Source of the DNA: Phaeobacter sp. 22II1-1F12B
Lineage (GTDB): Bacteria; Pseudomonadota; Alphaproteobacteria; Rhodobacterales; Rhodobacteraceae
NCBI RefSeq assembly: GCF_002210165.1
Contig: NZ_AQQP01000005.1
Coordinates: 1-64,000, forward strand
DNA: 64,000 nucleotides
Reading direction: 5' to 3'
Shown: positions 16,732 through 25,797 of the stretch, in pieces
Numbering within the stretch: the first letter of the stretch is position 1
Layout of the letters: each line of letters begins with the position of its first letter
Translations under genes and position numbers: made by a program
The notes under the pieces: model-generated
Told to the model about the DNA's origin: nothing
Databases searched by the model: none
Seen by the model: only the letters and a program-made list of their open reading frames with translations

Positions 16732-18455
16732 TAGCCTTTTCTCGCCGTGTAGTTCCGCAGGTTTGCCGCCGTTTTTCGATCCTGCGCCTGCATTCCGACG
16801 CCCACGCCTCGCGCGACCACCTGTCCACTGACGCGCTCGATGACAGGCACGATGTTCCCGCTCTGATCCACGCTGACCGTGACATGCACCGAACCGCCAC
16901 CCGACATCATTTGATTGCTGCGAGCGGCGCTGAACACTTGCGAGCCGCGCGGTAGGTTTACGACCTCTGGACCGCGCTCCCCCACGATGGCGGGCCCGCC
17001 CTGGTGAAAACTGGTACCGGTCGCAAGGAACGGGAGCTTCACGTTGCCGAAAAGCGACGTGAAAGCTTGCTGAGCATAGAGCTGAGCAAGCTGCCCCAGT
17101 AGTCCCGCCAACGCGTCCTTGGCGCTGGACGAACCTGTCACAATGGAGGCGAACATATTTGAAAGCGAACTTTCCAGAGTTCTTGAAGTATCGCTTAATT
17201 GCTTGGTGCTCTCATCGAGCGCCTTGACAGCGCGATCGCGCACATCTTCCGTCACGATCTCCGGAAAAAGCCGGTGCAGCTCGTTGATCCGCTCGAGCTC
17301 GATCGCGTATTTCTCGGCATTGGTGCGCGTACTATCAAAGAGCCGCTCGGCTTCCTGCAGCCCTTCATTGATCGCGGTCCGCGCAGCGCCCCCACCGCCG
17401 CGCCCCGGCTTTGGCTTGGTCGGCCCTTCCTCCGGCGGCAAGAGATCACTGCCGGACAGGCCCTGATCGTAAAGCGGCACCCCAATCGTCACCCCCGCCG
17501 CTTCGGCGCGCAGGTCCGCCATCAGCTTTGCCGCCCGGTCGGTTTCGTTCGACAAGTTGATCATTTCCTGCAGGGCAAGTTTCAGATCATTGGGAATCTC
17601 GCTCAGCGGCACCTGCGCCTCTTCAAGCACGGTCAGGATCGCCTGCAGCGCCGCCTGCTGTTCCGGAAAGCCTTCGGCGGTAAAGAGGTTCTCAAAGAGC
17701 GCCTTCAGATTTTGCGCATCTTCGCGCCCGACCTTCAGATCCTTCTGAATACGCTCGAGTGTGTTCTCATAGCGCAGCCCGGCGTCGCTCGAGGACATAT
17801 AGCCCGTGATCAGATCATCGAGCAGGCCGACCTGCTCGCGCAGCCGCTCGGCCGCCTGATCGGCGCGGATCTCAGCCTGAGCCAGAGCGAACTGGCGCAC
17901 GCGGTCTGCCGCTTCGCCGTATTTCTGCGTCAGCTCTTCCATGTCGAGCTGCAGGAACTCGATGCCGGATTCGAGCAGCTTGATGGTCTCGCCGAGTTCC
18001 TTGATGCGATCGTCGAGCGTCTGGCTGCCCTCACCCATCATCAGGAAAGCCGCCGCGACCGGGATCCCGATCGCCGCAACGGTGCCGAGCAACGGCGCCA
18101 CAAGCCCCAGAGATCCGCCGAGCGCACCAAAGCCACCGAGCAATTGCGGCAGCTGCTGACCAAAGGCACGCGCTGCACCGGCACCGCCCTGCAGCTGCAC
18201 CGCGATATCACCAATCTGGTTTGCAGTGTTCTGCAGCACGAACCGACCCGCGCCGGCGGACTTAGACATATTGTTCAGCCCGTTAACTGCCCGGTTCGCG
18301 TTGGCAGCAATCTGCCGTCCGGACTTATCCCAAGCATTTTGCGATGCAATCGCCGCATCGCTGACGCTTTTCTTGCCGGATGCCATCTGACGCTCAAGTC
18401 GCCGGAGATTGGCTTCCATCCTAATAAGAAGGACATCTTCAACTGCCTGCGTCAT
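16731..18455 (-). CDS. tail length tape measure protein
   Basis: The 574-residue protein has an N-terminal coiled coil (ANLRRLERQMASGKKSVSDA), a hydrophobic, glycine-rich membrane-like region at about residues 95-140, long helical repeats in the middle and the tape-measure signature FHQGGPAIVGERGPEVVNLP near residues 480-500. It sets tail length and forms or guides the DNA channel. At about 574 residues a rather short siphovirus tail is predicted by the usual length scaling. It starts in overlap with the stop of the tail assembly chaperone gene. Confidence 0.88.
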   Translation of the reverse strand: MTQAVEDVLLIRMEANLRRLERQMASGKKSVSDAAIASQNAWDKSGRQIAANANRAVNGLNNMSKSAGAGRFVLQNTANQIGDIAVQLQGGAGAARAFGQQLPQLLGGFGALGGSLGLVAPLLGTVAAIGIPVAAAFLMMGEGSQTLDDRIKELGETIKLLESGIEFLQLDMEELTQKYGEAADRVRQFALAQAEIRADQAAERLREQVGLLDDLITGYMSSSDAGLRYENTLERIQKDLKVGREDAQNLKALFENLFTAEGFPEQQAALQAILTVLEEAQVPLSEIPNDLKLALQEMINLSNETDRAAKLMADLRAEAAGVTIGVPLYDQGLSGSDLLPPEEGPTKPKPGRGGGGAARTAINEGLQEAERLFDSTRTNAEKYAIELERINELHRLFPEIVTEDVRDRAVKALDESTKQLSDTSRTLESSLSNMFASIVTGSSSAKDALAGLLGQLAQLYAQQAFTSLFGNVKLPFLATGTSFHQGGPAIVGERGPEVVNLPRGSQVFSAARSNQMMSGGGSVHVTVSVDQSGNIVPVIERVSGQVVARGVGVGMQAQDRKTAANLRNYTARKG

Positions 18456-18997
18456 CAGTTCACGGCCTCCGGTTCATAGCGATCGAGGATATCAAGGAAC
18501 TCATCCTCGCTAATGAAGTCGGCTTGCTGCTTGGAGCCGGCGTTGAAGCCGCGCACCAGGTTGACAAAATCCGCGTAGCGCAGCGCGCGCAGATCTTGCG
18601 GCGACATGTTGAACACGTTGCAGATCTGCGAAATCTCCGAGAACTTGTGTGGCGGCGGAACGTCCCGTCCACCTTCGGCCTGGTCCTCGTCTTCCTCTTC
18701 AACACCGATCATGAGATCGGCAAGGATCGCCCCGGCGACGCGCGCATTGTCCATGTAGGGGCGCGTATCAAAGTGGTTCTTCATCAGCCGATCGGCATTA
18801 ACGACCGAGAGCCCGCCCCCGATCAGGCCGAGCCGGATCGTATGATAAACATCCTTGATCCCGAAGCGTCCGACCGTGACCCGCTGAAAGACGTGACCGA
18901 TGCCTTCCCCGATCGCTTCCTCGAGATCCAGAACGCCACCGAAGGCGAGCCGGAAATGCCTCTCTTTCCCGGCCCACTCCAAAACCAGATCAGCCAT
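18455..18997 (-). CDS. tail assembly chaperone (GTA gp10-like)
   Basis: The N-terminal 90 residues resemble GTA_TAC proteins (VLEWAGKERHFRLAFGGVLD, then a helix with IKDVYHTIRLGLIGGG). A second helical part follows from about residue 115 (FSEISQICNVFNMSPQDLRA), as if the G and GT halves of a lambda-like chaperone are one continuous frame; no separate frameshift product is needed. Placed between tail tube and tape measure, the invariant chaperone location. It keeps the tape measure soluble before tube polymerisation. Confidence 0.75.
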   Translation of the reverse strand: MADLVLEWAGKERHFRLAFGGVLDLEEAIGEGIGHVFQRVTVGRFGIKDVYHTIRLGLIGGGLSVVNADRLMKNHFDTRPYMDNARVAGAILADLMIGVEEEDEDQAEGGRDVPPPHKFSEISQICNVFNMSPQDLRALRYADFVNLVRGFNAGSKQQADFISEDEFLDILDRYEPEAVN

Positions 18998-19443
18998 CAG
19001 CTGGCGTCAGTCCAGACGCGCTGACCGGCACCCGAAATCGACGCGGTGAAGCGCACCTTGCCCGAGCTTTCCTTGTTGATCTCGAGCTGCTGCAGATAGG
19101 CAGGCAGCGTCCAGAACCCGCCGTTATTGGCGGCACTTTCGTCGAGGAAGATTTTGATGTTCTTCTCGGTGCCGCCATCGGCCCAGGCACGCCACGTCGG
19201 CCAAGCCTCGGTCGCCACCATGCCGGAGATTGTCGCGGAGGTATCCTGACTTTCGAGGTGACGCACGATCGCGGCCGGCACGTCGAGCGGATCATCGCAG
19301 TCAAGCACCGTTTCCTCGCCGAGATTGTTGGTCAGTGTGACACCAAAAGAGTTCGCGCCACAGGTATGCGCGAAGGTCTCGGTTGGATCGCCGCCGTCGC
19401 CAAGCTGGATGACCAGCCGCGTTGTCTGATTTCCTGTTCCCAT
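18997..19443 (-). CDS. major tail tube protein
   Basis: A 148-residue beta-rich protein (MGTGNQTTRLVIQLGDGGDP, EINKESSGKVRFTASISGAG) matching GTA/TP901-type tail tube proteins in size and position. The gene abuts the 56-residue gene upstream (one base between stop and start) and overlaps the chaperone start by one base. It polymerises into the hexameric tail tube. Confidence 0.75.
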   Translation of the reverse strand: MGTGNQTTRLVIQLGDGGDPTETFAHTCGANSFGVTLTNNLGEETVLDCDDPLDVPAAIVRHLESQDTSATISGMVATEAWPTWRAWADGGTEKNIKIFLDESAANNGGFWTLPAYLQQLEINKESSGKVRFTASISGAGQRVWTDAS

Positions 19444-19444
19444 A

Positions 19445-19615
19445 TCAGGATCCTTTCTTTGCCGCAGCGGCAGTTTCGATTAACTCGGCATCGCCTTTGG
19501 CAACCAAAGCCTCGGCCGACTTTTTGGGCAGGTTGACCTCTGCCCCCTTCTTGAAGCTCTGCGACTTCCCGGACGAAATCCGAGAATGCGCATCCTTTAG
19601 AATGCGAACCATCAT
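19445..19615 (-). CDS. small virion-cluster protein (56 aa)
   Basis: A short reading frame that fills the gap between the gp10-like gene and the tail tube: MMVRILKDAHSRISSGKSQS and on to ...ETAAAAKKGS. It has a two-base gap from the upstream stop and one base to the tail tube ATG, an exact fit in this packed operon, and a lysine-rich helical composition (FKKGAEVNLPKKSAEALVAKG) that resembles small FluMu-like or DUF7210-type phage proteins. Packing and coding character support it being real; its role is unknown. Confidence 0.65.
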   Translation of the reverse strand: MMVRILKDAHSRISSGKSQSFKKGAEVNLPKKSAEALVAKGDAELIETAAAAKKGS

Positions 19616-19617
19616 TT

Positions 19618-20031
19618 TTAACTCTCCTTGAATGCCTTGCTGATCGAGCGCGAGATCTTCGACTTGACGCTACGCCGGCGCGCCCGCCAGACCGGGTAGA
19701 AGAACGGCCGCGCCGGCATGTTCACCGTCCCGAACTCATGGAATTTTGCGTAGAAAGCCTCATCACCACCGGCATAGATCGTGATCCGCATCGCACCGTA
19801 TTCCGTGCCGCCGACCTTGCCGATGGTCAGCGTCCCGGCCGGTGCCTCACCCCATGTCCAGCCGATCGAGGCCGCGACCCGTCCGGTCTCACCATAAGGC
19901 GCGCGAGCCCATATCTCCTCGACCAGATCATTCGCGGCATCTTCCATCGCCGCGCGCACGTTGATCTTAATGTTCTCCGGAATTGCCGCCCAACGGCGCT
20001 GGAACCGATCGAGGCCCTCCACCCTAGTCAT
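19618..20031 (-). CDS. HK97 gp10-like head-tail joining protein
   Basis: The 137-residue protein has the HK97-gp10 pattern: helical start (EGLDRFQRRWAAIPENIKIN), RAPYGETGRVAASIGW in the middle, and YAKFHEFGTVNMPARPFFYP, the hallmark FxExGT-xxxPARPF block. It acts at the neck or tail completion step. It starts with a four-base overlap of the DUF3168 gene. Confidence 0.8.
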   Translation of the reverse strand: MTRVEGLDRFQRRWAAIPENIKINVRAAMEDAANDLVEEIWARAPYGETGRVAASIGWTWGEAPAGTLTIGKVGGTEYGAMRITIYAGGDEAFYAKFHEFGTVNMPARPFFYPVWRARRRSVKSKISRSISKAFKES

Positions 20032-20435
20032 GAAAGCTCTTCGAGATCCGCGACCACGGTCACGACGCCATGCGCGGTTGTGCCGTCCGCATCCCTGAAG
20101 ACCCGCATGCCATCGATCCGGATCAGGATCAGCGCATTAACGCTCAGCTCGAGCTCTGCCTTGTGAAGCGCAGCCTTCACCGCGTCGCAGATCTTCTTGC
20201 ACGGGCTCAGCCGCCCTTGATCCCGCGACCAGCAATCGAGCTGCAGTGTCTCGATCCGCCCGTTGATGCACTCGCTGTCATCCTCGAGCGTATCGGACGG
20301 GCCGAATGTAATGCAGGGATAGCCCCGACCCGACGGCATGCCGTCATAGATCTTGTCACCGACCAGCGCCCCCACACCGGGATCCGCGACGAGCGTTTGA
20401 TACACCAACTCCTGCAGCTCATCCGAGATCGACAT
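20028..20435 (-). CDS. DUF3168 family tail completion protein
   Basis: 135 residues with the DUF3168/gp17-like pattern: helical LQELVYQTLVADPGVGALVG start, then YDGMPSGRGYPCITFG and LQLDCWSRDQGR. These tail terminator proteins cap the tail tube and bind the head connector. Flanked by the head-closure and gp10-like genes in the canonical order, with overlapping ends. Confidence 0.78.
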   Translation of the reverse strand: MSISDELQELVYQTLVADPGVGALVGDKIYDGMPSGRGYPCITFGPSDTLEDDSECINGRIETLQLDCWSRDQGRLSPCKKICDAVKAALHKAELELSVNALILIRIDGMRVFRDADGTTAHGVVTVVADLEELS

Positions 20436-20815
20436 CAGATCGCGACCCCGCTCTCAGCCACCAGCCAGATGTATTGGCGATCGGTGATCGCATCGACTTC
20501 GCGCAGGTTATACTCGACCGGCTTTGTGCCCCCGTTACCATTCGGCATGGTCCGCTTCAAGTCACGCAGCCGCCAGTCGGTCGTGATCTGCCGCGCGGCA
20601 GCGCTCTGGCGCAGCCGGATCTTGTAGCTCGCCCGCCCCGACAGCCGCGCGCCCTCGACCCCCTCGGATCCGCGCTGGTAGATCACCTCGACGAACCGCT
20701 CGAATTGCTCTTCCCACGCGGTCTCGACACCGCCGCGACCATCTGGCGAAGAAATCGGCGCATCGAAGGCCACGCGATCGCGCATCGGGCCAGCGCCCTT
20801 GCCGCTCACACCCAA
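20435..20815 (-). CDS. head closure / head-tail adaptor protein
   Basis: A 126-residue beta-barrel adaptor: MRDRVAFDAPISSPDGRGGV followed by WRLRDLKRTMP and a final VDAITDRQYIWLVAES strand, the SPP1 gp16/phage_H_T_join pattern. The internal ATG at residue 11 (MRDRVAFD) may be the true start. It overlaps the upstream connector gene by ten bases. Confidence 0.75.
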   Translation of the reverse strand: MGVSGKGAGPMRDRVAFDAPISSPDGRGGVETAWEEQFERFVEVIYQRGSEGVEGARLSGRASYKIRLRQSAAARQITTDWRLRDLKRTMPNGNGGTKPVEYNLREVDAITDRQYIWLVAESGVAI

Positions 20816-21390
20816 AACACCAGCTCCCGAAGCATATCGGTAACCCCATGCGGGATCTCTTCGACCGAACCACCGGCAAACAAGGCTTCGCGGTGCAGAA
20901 AGTAATGCGCGACGAGCAGGCGCAGCGCCCCCATCAGCTCGTCGGGCAGATCTGTCCCGGCGTCGCCATATCCCGCGATCACGTCGATCTGAACGCTGGC
21001 CAGATCATCCCGCGTCACCGGCCATGAAGATCCATAAACAGGATGCAGTTCATTCGGCATTTCCGAGGCGATCAGGCGATAGTCAGCCGCATCGAGCGTC
21101 TGCGTATCACCCGCGCCGTCGACATAGGTCACCTTGTCGATCGACTGGACCGGCCAGACCGGGATTTCGATGCCACAACGCCCGAAGCCGTTCAGGTTCA
21201 GACGCATGGTCTGCGTGATCAGCCGCAGCCGGGTAAAGTTCTCGATCCGGCGCGTCGCCAGCCCGATGAAGCTATCGATCAGATCATCCTGTTCGGTTTC
21301 ATCCGCCTCGAGGCGAAGATGCGAACGCAGGATCGGATCGGCACTTGTCGTCGGCTTGGCGCCGGGCCCGCTGATCAAGGTAACAGACAA
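20806..21390 (-). CDS. head-tail connector (gp6-like)
   Basis: The 194-residue product has the gp6-like helical pattern: LRSHLRLEADETEQDDLIDS, RRIENFTRLRLITQT, and a final MGALRLLVAHYFLHREAL segment. A TTG at 21390 (MSVTLISGPG) gives the family's usual N-terminus and lies seven bases after the stop of the 59-residue gene upstream; a GTG at 21426 would overlap that gene by 29 bases and is less likely. It forms the ring below the portal. Confidence 0.78.
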   Translation of the reverse strand: MSVTLISGPGAKPTTSADPILRSHLRLEADETEQDDLIDSFIGLATRRIENFTRLRLITQTMRLNLNGFGRCGIEIPVWPVQSIDKVTYVDGAGDTQTLDAADYRLIASEMPNELHPVYGSSWPVTRDDLASVQIDVIAGYGDAGTDLPDELMGALRLLVAHYFLHREALFAGGSVEEIPHGVTDMLRELVFWV

Positions 21391-21397
21391 GGCCGTC

Positions 21398-21577
21398 TCA
21401 GCTCTTCTTGGCGTATTCGGCCGCACCGCGGCTTACAAAATGCGCCGCCGAGCTTGCAACCAGCGACTTTCGCGCGCCCTTGGCATAGCTCTCTTCATCT
21501 GCCGTGCCTTTGCGCTCATCGTCGACCACGTAGTCGCGCGTGAACTCGACCATGACCTTCTTCTCGACATCCGCCAT
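21398..21577 (-). CDS. small virion-cluster protein (59 aa)
   Basis: A short frame between the connector and the structural protein at 22112-21660, reading MADVEKKVMVEFTRDYVVDD and ending ...RGAAEYAKKS. It follows a GGGGAAT-type ribosome binding site and is placed like the small lysine-rich proteins often found after the capsid gene of such phages. Similar in style to the 56-residue protein at 19615-19445. Function unknown. Confidence 0.6.
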   Translation of the reverse strand: MADVEKKVMVEFTRDYVVDDERKGTADEESYAKGARKSLVASSAAHFVSRGAAEYAKKS

Positions 21578-21659
21578 GTCATTCCCCTTTCAAAGCTCAA
21601 ACGATCAGGGCCGACAAAAGCCGGCCCCATCGTGTCAGGTTGTTTCAGGAAGTGCCGGA

Positions 21660-22112
21660 TCAGACGCCGACGATCTCGGCGACGCTGGGAAGATCGCCAT
21701 TCGAGGCCGGCGCATAGCGCGGATCGAGACCAAGCACGATCGCGCTGCTGTCGCAGTTCGCCGTGCCGATGGTCATCGACAGACGGACGTGGCTGAAGTC
21801 GTTTTGCAAGTCCAGGTCTTCGGCATTGCAATAGATCACCGCCTGCTTGTCGTCATCGCTGCCCGCCTTGGTCAGCTGCGTGATCGCCGCGCCGTCGATA
21901 TCCTTGGCACCCGTACCGCTGGAATCGGACGCCTGCTCGAGCTTGGCATCGATCGTCGCGCTGGCGCCGAGCGTACCGGCCTGAACCACAGCCATGATCG
22001 ACTGAAAGTCCGACATCGAGATCCAGCCGGTTGTGAGCGTGCCGGCCGCGTTGGCATCGGGATCGACGACGCCGACAACGGCGACGCGATCGGAGGGAAG
22101 TTGCGTTTTCAT
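21660..22112 (-). CDS. phage structural protein downstream of capsid (150 aa), possible decoration protein
   Basis: The product starts MKTQLPSDRVAVVGVVDPDA and is a beta-rich, Ala/Thr/Asp-rich protein with an LQNDFSHVRLSMTIGTANCD segment. The family is not recognised. A position directly after the major capsid gene suggests a capsid decoration or head fibre protein. The ATG follows AGCGGAGAATTCCTC with a good GGAG site. Confidence 0.55.
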   Translation of the reverse strand: MKTQLPSDRVAVVGVVDPDANAAGTLTTGWISMSDFQSIMAVVQAGTLGASATIDAKLEQASDSSGTGAKDIDGAAITQLTKAGSDDDKQAVIYCNAEDLDLQNDFSHVRLSMTIGTANCDSSAIVLGLDPRYAPASNGDLPSVAEIVGV

Positions 22113-22177
22113 GAGGAATTCTCCGCTTTAAGGGAAAGTCAAAGGCGCGACCCGGATCAGGTCGCGCCGAGGATCGA

Positions 22178-23479
22178 TCAGGCGCGCTCGGCCAGCATGA
22201 CCACATGCGACTTCGTCGCGCTGCGGTTATACGGCTGGACCGGCGCCGAGAGGTGCGGCTGACCGCCATAGCGGAACATCCAGCGGAAGGCTTCGGTCGC
22301 GTAGTCGAAATAGAGGTGGATCGACGAGGCGAACTTGGCACCCGAGGCCCGGCGCACACCATATTGACCTTTCGGCGAGACCAGCTGGATGTCGCCCTTG
22401 TCGCCAAGAGTGCTGGCGAACTCGCTGAAGCGCACCGGCAGACCGAGCAGGAAGCCACCCGGCGCTTCGGCCAGACCGTTCGGCGGCATCCAGATCGGCT
22501 TGTCGCCGAGCGTCATCGTCATCAGCTGCGGCAGGCAATCCTGATTGATCAGCCAGAACGGACGATCCCCCGGCACGATCAGCAAGCGCGAATACATCTC
22601 GATGACGTTGATCGGGAGGATCGTGTCTGCCGCCTGCGCATTCGCCTTCGGAATGGTCAGCGCCGCCTTGCCGTTCATCCAGCCGAGCGGCTGACCGACG
22701 CCGGTACCAGCAACGATCGAGAGGTTCTTCTTCCAGCCGATCGCCATCGCCGCCTTGTTGGTCAGACGGTTGCGCAGACGCATGGCATCCTCGAGCAGCT
22801 CTTCGGTCGCCGTCGCAAGGCAGTAGAGCTGGTGCAGCGGCACGTTGCGCCCTTCATCGGCGAGCTTGCTCGCTTCCATCTTCGAGCCTTCCGCGCGCCA
22901 GTAGGCCTTGATGCCGGCCGTGCCCCAGGGCGTCGTCTCATCCGCCGTCAGCTTGACCTCGCGTGCGCTGGTCGGCTCTTCGTCGATCAGCGGGCCGAAC
23001 TCGTCATAAGGCGTGATCAGATCCCAGATATCATTCTGGAACTGCGGCGGCAGAAGGAAGCCTTCGCCGCTGGATCCGCCGCCCTCATGGGTATTGGTCA
23101 GCGCGCCGAGACGTTCATCGACAATACCGCCGACCTGACCGGCCCGCACCGCGCCATGCACGGCAACGGCAAATTCACCGAGATCCGCAAAACCGCCGGT
23201 CAGCGCCGGATCGCTGTCATGCACAGCGTTGCGACCGCCGGTGCGCGGCGCGGGAGATCCGCCAGCCGGCAGACCTTCCATGCTGCGACGGCGCTCCTGC
23301 ATCTTCTCGGCCTTCGCGATATCGGCCTTGACGGTCTCGATCTCATCCTCGATCGCCGCGAACTGCTCATCCTGCTCCGCCGTGAATTCACCGCCGGCCG
23401 CTTCCGCTGCCTTGACGATGGTGTTGCCTTCCGCCTTGAGCTCAGCGAGGCGCTTCTTGAGTTCAGCGAGTGTTTTCAT
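22178..23479 (-). CDS. HK97-fold major capsid protein
   Basis: 433 residues. Residues 1-75 form the charged helical scaffolding delta domain (MKTLAELKKRLAELKAEGNT, coiled coil to about residue 70), which the S49-type protease encoded upstream would remove. The rest is the HK97 capsid fold with GEGFLLPPQFQNDIWDLITP, a long spine-like helix region and FDYATEAFRWMFRYGGQPHL at the end. The start at 23479 has an AGGAG site; an in-frame extension to 23509 does not fit. No covalent-crosslink residues can be assigned from sequence alone. Confidence 0.9.
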   Translation of the reverse strand: MKTLAELKKRLAELKAEGNTIVKAAEAAGGEFTAEQDEQFAAIEDEIETVKADIAKAEKMQERRRSMEGLPAGGSPAPRTGGRNAVHDSDPALTGGFADLGEFAVAVHGAVRAGQVGGIVDERLGALTNTHEGGGSSGEGFLLPPQFQNDIWDLITPYDEFGPLIDEEPTSAREVKLTADETTPWGTAGIKAYWRAEGSKMEASKLADEGRNVPLHQLYCLATATEELLEDAMRLRNRLTNKAAMAIGWKKNLSIVAGTGVGQPLGWMNGKAALTIPKANAQAADTILPINVIEMYSRLLIVPGDRPFWLINQDCLPQLMTMTLGDKPIWMPPNGLAEAPGGFLLGLPVRFSEFASTLGDKGDIQLVSPKGQYGVRRASGAKFASSIHLYFDYATEAFRWMFRYGGQPHLSAPVQPYNRSATKSHVVMLAERA

Positions 23480-23575
23480 GCTGAAGTTACTCCTGTTGCA
23501 CCGGGACAAAGCATATCCTTGACGCTGCGCCCGGCGCGCATCGCCTCGGTGACCAATGGTCGATGTTGGGTTAGT

Positions 23576-24484
23576 TCAGAGCAGCGCGAGCCGCGCCCGC
23601 GCCGTGCTGGCGCGCCTCGGCCGCCCGCCCTTGGCGGCGCGTGCAAGCGTCGCCTCGAAAGTATCGATCCTGTCCGCCATGCCGAGCCGGATCGCGTCGC
23701 GCGCTTGGTAGGCCCGACCGCCCCCGAAATGCGTTTCGCTCTTCTCAGGATCCGCACGCACCGTCGCCACCGGCACGCCGCGATTGCGCGACACCGCCTT
23801 GACGAACATGTCATAGGTGTAATCGGCCCCGGCCTGCCGATGCTTCAGCGCCGCCTCGTCGAGCGGCCCGACCGCGCCCTCGGCCTTGCGCGGGCCCGAC
23901 TTGATCAGCGTCCGCGTGATCCCCTGTTTCTTCAGCGCCTCGCTCAGATCGTCGTGCATGCCGTAGACCCCGATCGAGCCAACCGAGCCCGACGGCGTCA
24001 CGACGATCTCATCAGCCGCACTTGCCAGCCAATAGGCGGCAGATGCCGCCAGCGTATCGGCAACCGCGATGATCGGCCGATCCGCCCGGCGCGCGCCGTA
24101 GATCTTCTCGGCCGTCTCCGCGACCAGATCGACCACACCGCCTGGGCTGTCGATCCCGATCACGATCGCCTGCGCGTTCTGATCCTGCGCCGCTGCGTCA
24201 AACGCCTTGCCGAACTGCTCGAGCGATGCCCCGCCCGACATGCGCGTCATCATGCCCCCGCGCGGAAACACCGTGCCCTCGAGGCGCAGCACATGCACCG
24301 GGCCCCGGCGCCCCGCGACCGGCTCGGCCGCATAGAGCGGTTCGTTGTCCTCGCCGCCCCAGTCACCAGCGCTATTCGACGCGCGCAGGGCCAGCAGGTT
24401 GACGATCTCGTCGGCTTTTGCTTCGTCGATCAACCACGTGCGCTGCGCGGCAGCGGCGAGGATACGTTCAATCTCATGCGGCAT
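23576..24484 (-). CDS. S49 family (SppA/ClpP-fold) prohead protease
   Basis: The 302-residue serine peptidase carries the SppA-type GIDSPGG oxyanion block (residues 110-116), candidate nucleophile Ser148 in LAASAAYWLAS, the SGSVGSIGVYG strand (165-175) and a probable catalytic lysine near residue 195-200 (IKSGPRK). In phages it matures the prohead by cleaving the capsid delta domain. It overlaps the portal stop by 11 bases and is followed after about 96 bases by the capsid gene. The C-terminal tail is basic (GGRPRRASTARARLALL). Confidence 0.88.
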   Translation of the reverse strand: MPHEIERILAAAAQRTWLIDEAKADEIVNLLALRASNSAGDWGGEDNEPLYAAEPVAGRRGPVHVLRLEGTVFPRGGMMTRMSGGASLEQFGKAFDAAAQDQNAQAIVIGIDSPGGVVDLVAETAEKIYGARRADRPIIAVADTLAASAAYWLASAADEIVVTPSGSVGSIGVYGMHDDLSEALKKQGITRTLIKSGPRKAEGAVGPLDEAALKHRQAGADYTYDMFVKAVSRNRGVPVATVRADPEKSETHFGGGRAYQARDAIRLGMADRIDTFEATLARAAKGGRPRRASTARARLALL

Positions 24485-25796
24485 CTTTCACAAGCTCCAA
24501 TCTTGGTCGGCCCCCGTTGCGCGCGACCGAGCCGCGCAGGAATGCGATCGAGTTCTCGATCGAGGATCGCTTGTCGCGCTCTCTCTGATCGGATCCGGCG
24601 CCTACCGGCACCATGTTCAACGGCTCGACATAGCGATCACCCGCCGGGCCAATGCCGTTCTTGCGCTCGGCGCGCAGAATGTCGTTCACGCTCAGCCAGC
24701 CCCACTGCCGGCCCTGCGCATAAGCCTCGTAGCGCGACTTGAGATCACCGCGCAGAAGGCTCTCGACGTTGAACTCGAAGTAATGCGCCGGATCCTCGAT
24801 CAGGAACTTGCGCACCGAACGCTCGATCAGCTCGAGGATCGGGCGCAGCGTGTCGGTCACGAACTCGAGGCTCTGGTGCTCGATATTCGAGAAGGTCGCC
24901 CGGTCCATGATGCCGACCTTGTGCGGCGGCACTCGCCAGATCCGCGTGAGATCAATCCAGAGCTCTTTGCGCGTCTCGAGGAACTGCGCCTCTTCGGCGG
25001 TCAACCCCATCCGATACGGTTTCATGCCGTGCTCCAACGCCGCAGGCTGGTGCCGGTTCTTGCCGGTCGACCATTTCCGGATCGCGTTGATAAAGTTTTT
25101 CTTGCTGTCCGGATTGGCAAAGCTCGACTCCATCGTGAAGACGTAAGGCGGCGTCGCATCATTGGTGAAAAGAATATTCGCGTATCGCTGCAGAGCGATC
25201 GCCACGGCCACCGCTTCGCGCCCGTCGTCGAGGATCGGCGAAGTGCCCTTCAGGTCATCGACCATCGGCGGCAGCGGGATGTGCCAGACCTCCTCAGAGA
25301 GCAGAACTCGCTCGCGCCCCCAGCGATCAGAGAACCGGAAGCGCTTCTCGCGTGTCGAGAGCTCTTCGACGATGACCTGGGACGGCTCCAATCGCCAGAG
25401 CTCGGCGATATTGCCGGCACCGTCGCGGATGATCTCGGCATAGAAATCGCCCTCGGCCTGCAGATCATCGACCAGCTGAAACAGGAACTCGAAACTGGTC
25501 TGGCGCGGGTTCGGATCCTCGAGCAGACGCGCAACAGGATGCAGATCCGCGCGTTCTACCGTCGTGCTGTCCACCCGGCGAAATACCCCGAACTCGAGGC
25601 CGGAGACAGATTCAGCGAGGATCTTCAAACAGTCGCGGATCACCGGCACCTGCCGGGCCCGTTTGACCGAGACATCGACCATGATCTCGCTGCGGCGGCC
25701 AACTGCGCCCGGAAACCACCGATCATCGCTCGCATCGCGCTTGACGTCGCCGGCATCTGCCATGTCGCGGCCACCAAAGATGTTGAATAGCGCCAC
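24474..25796 (-). CDS. HK97-type portal protein
   Basis: About 440 residues with the HK97-family portal pattern: PVIRDCLKILAESVSGLEFG near the start, FLFQLVDDLQAEGDFYAEII, IWRVPPHKVGIMDRATFSNI and an LRGDLKSRYEAYAQGRQWGW helix. It forms the dodecameric ring through which DNA is packaged. A GTG at 25796, two bases after the terminase stop with a GAGG site about nine bases upstream, gives a MALFNIFGG start typical of portals; an ATG at 25817 would overlap the terminase by 20 bases and is an alternative. Confidence 0.88.
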   Translation of the reverse strand: MALFNIFGGRDMADAGDVKRDASDDRWFPGAVGRRSEIMVDVSVKRARQVPVIRDCLKILAESVSGLEFGVFRRVDSTTVERADLHPVARLLEDPNPRQTSFEFLFQLVDDLQAEGDFYAEIIRDGAGNIAELWRLEPSQVIVEELSTREKRFRFSDRWGRERVLLSEEVWHIPLPPMVDDLKGTSPILDDGREAVAVAIALQRYANILFTNDATPPYVFTMESSFANPDSKKNFINAIRKWSTGKNRHQPAALEHGMKPYRMGLTAEEAQFLETRKELWIDLTRIWRVPPHKVGIMDRATFSNIEHQSLEFVTDTLRPILELIERSVRKFLIEDPAHYFEFNVESLLRGDLKSRYEAYAQGRQWGWLSVNDILRAERKNGIGPAGDRYVEPLNMVPVGAGSDQRERDKRSSIENSIAFLRGSVARNGGRPRLELVKDAA

Positions 25797-25797
25797 G

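Noticed and set aside
22205-24742. 845-codon plus-strand open frame antisense to capsid and protease genes
   Set aside because: It mirrors codon bias of the minus-strand structural genes, is Arg/His/Leu-rich without domains, and the minus-strand genes are clear HK97 capsid and S49 protease.
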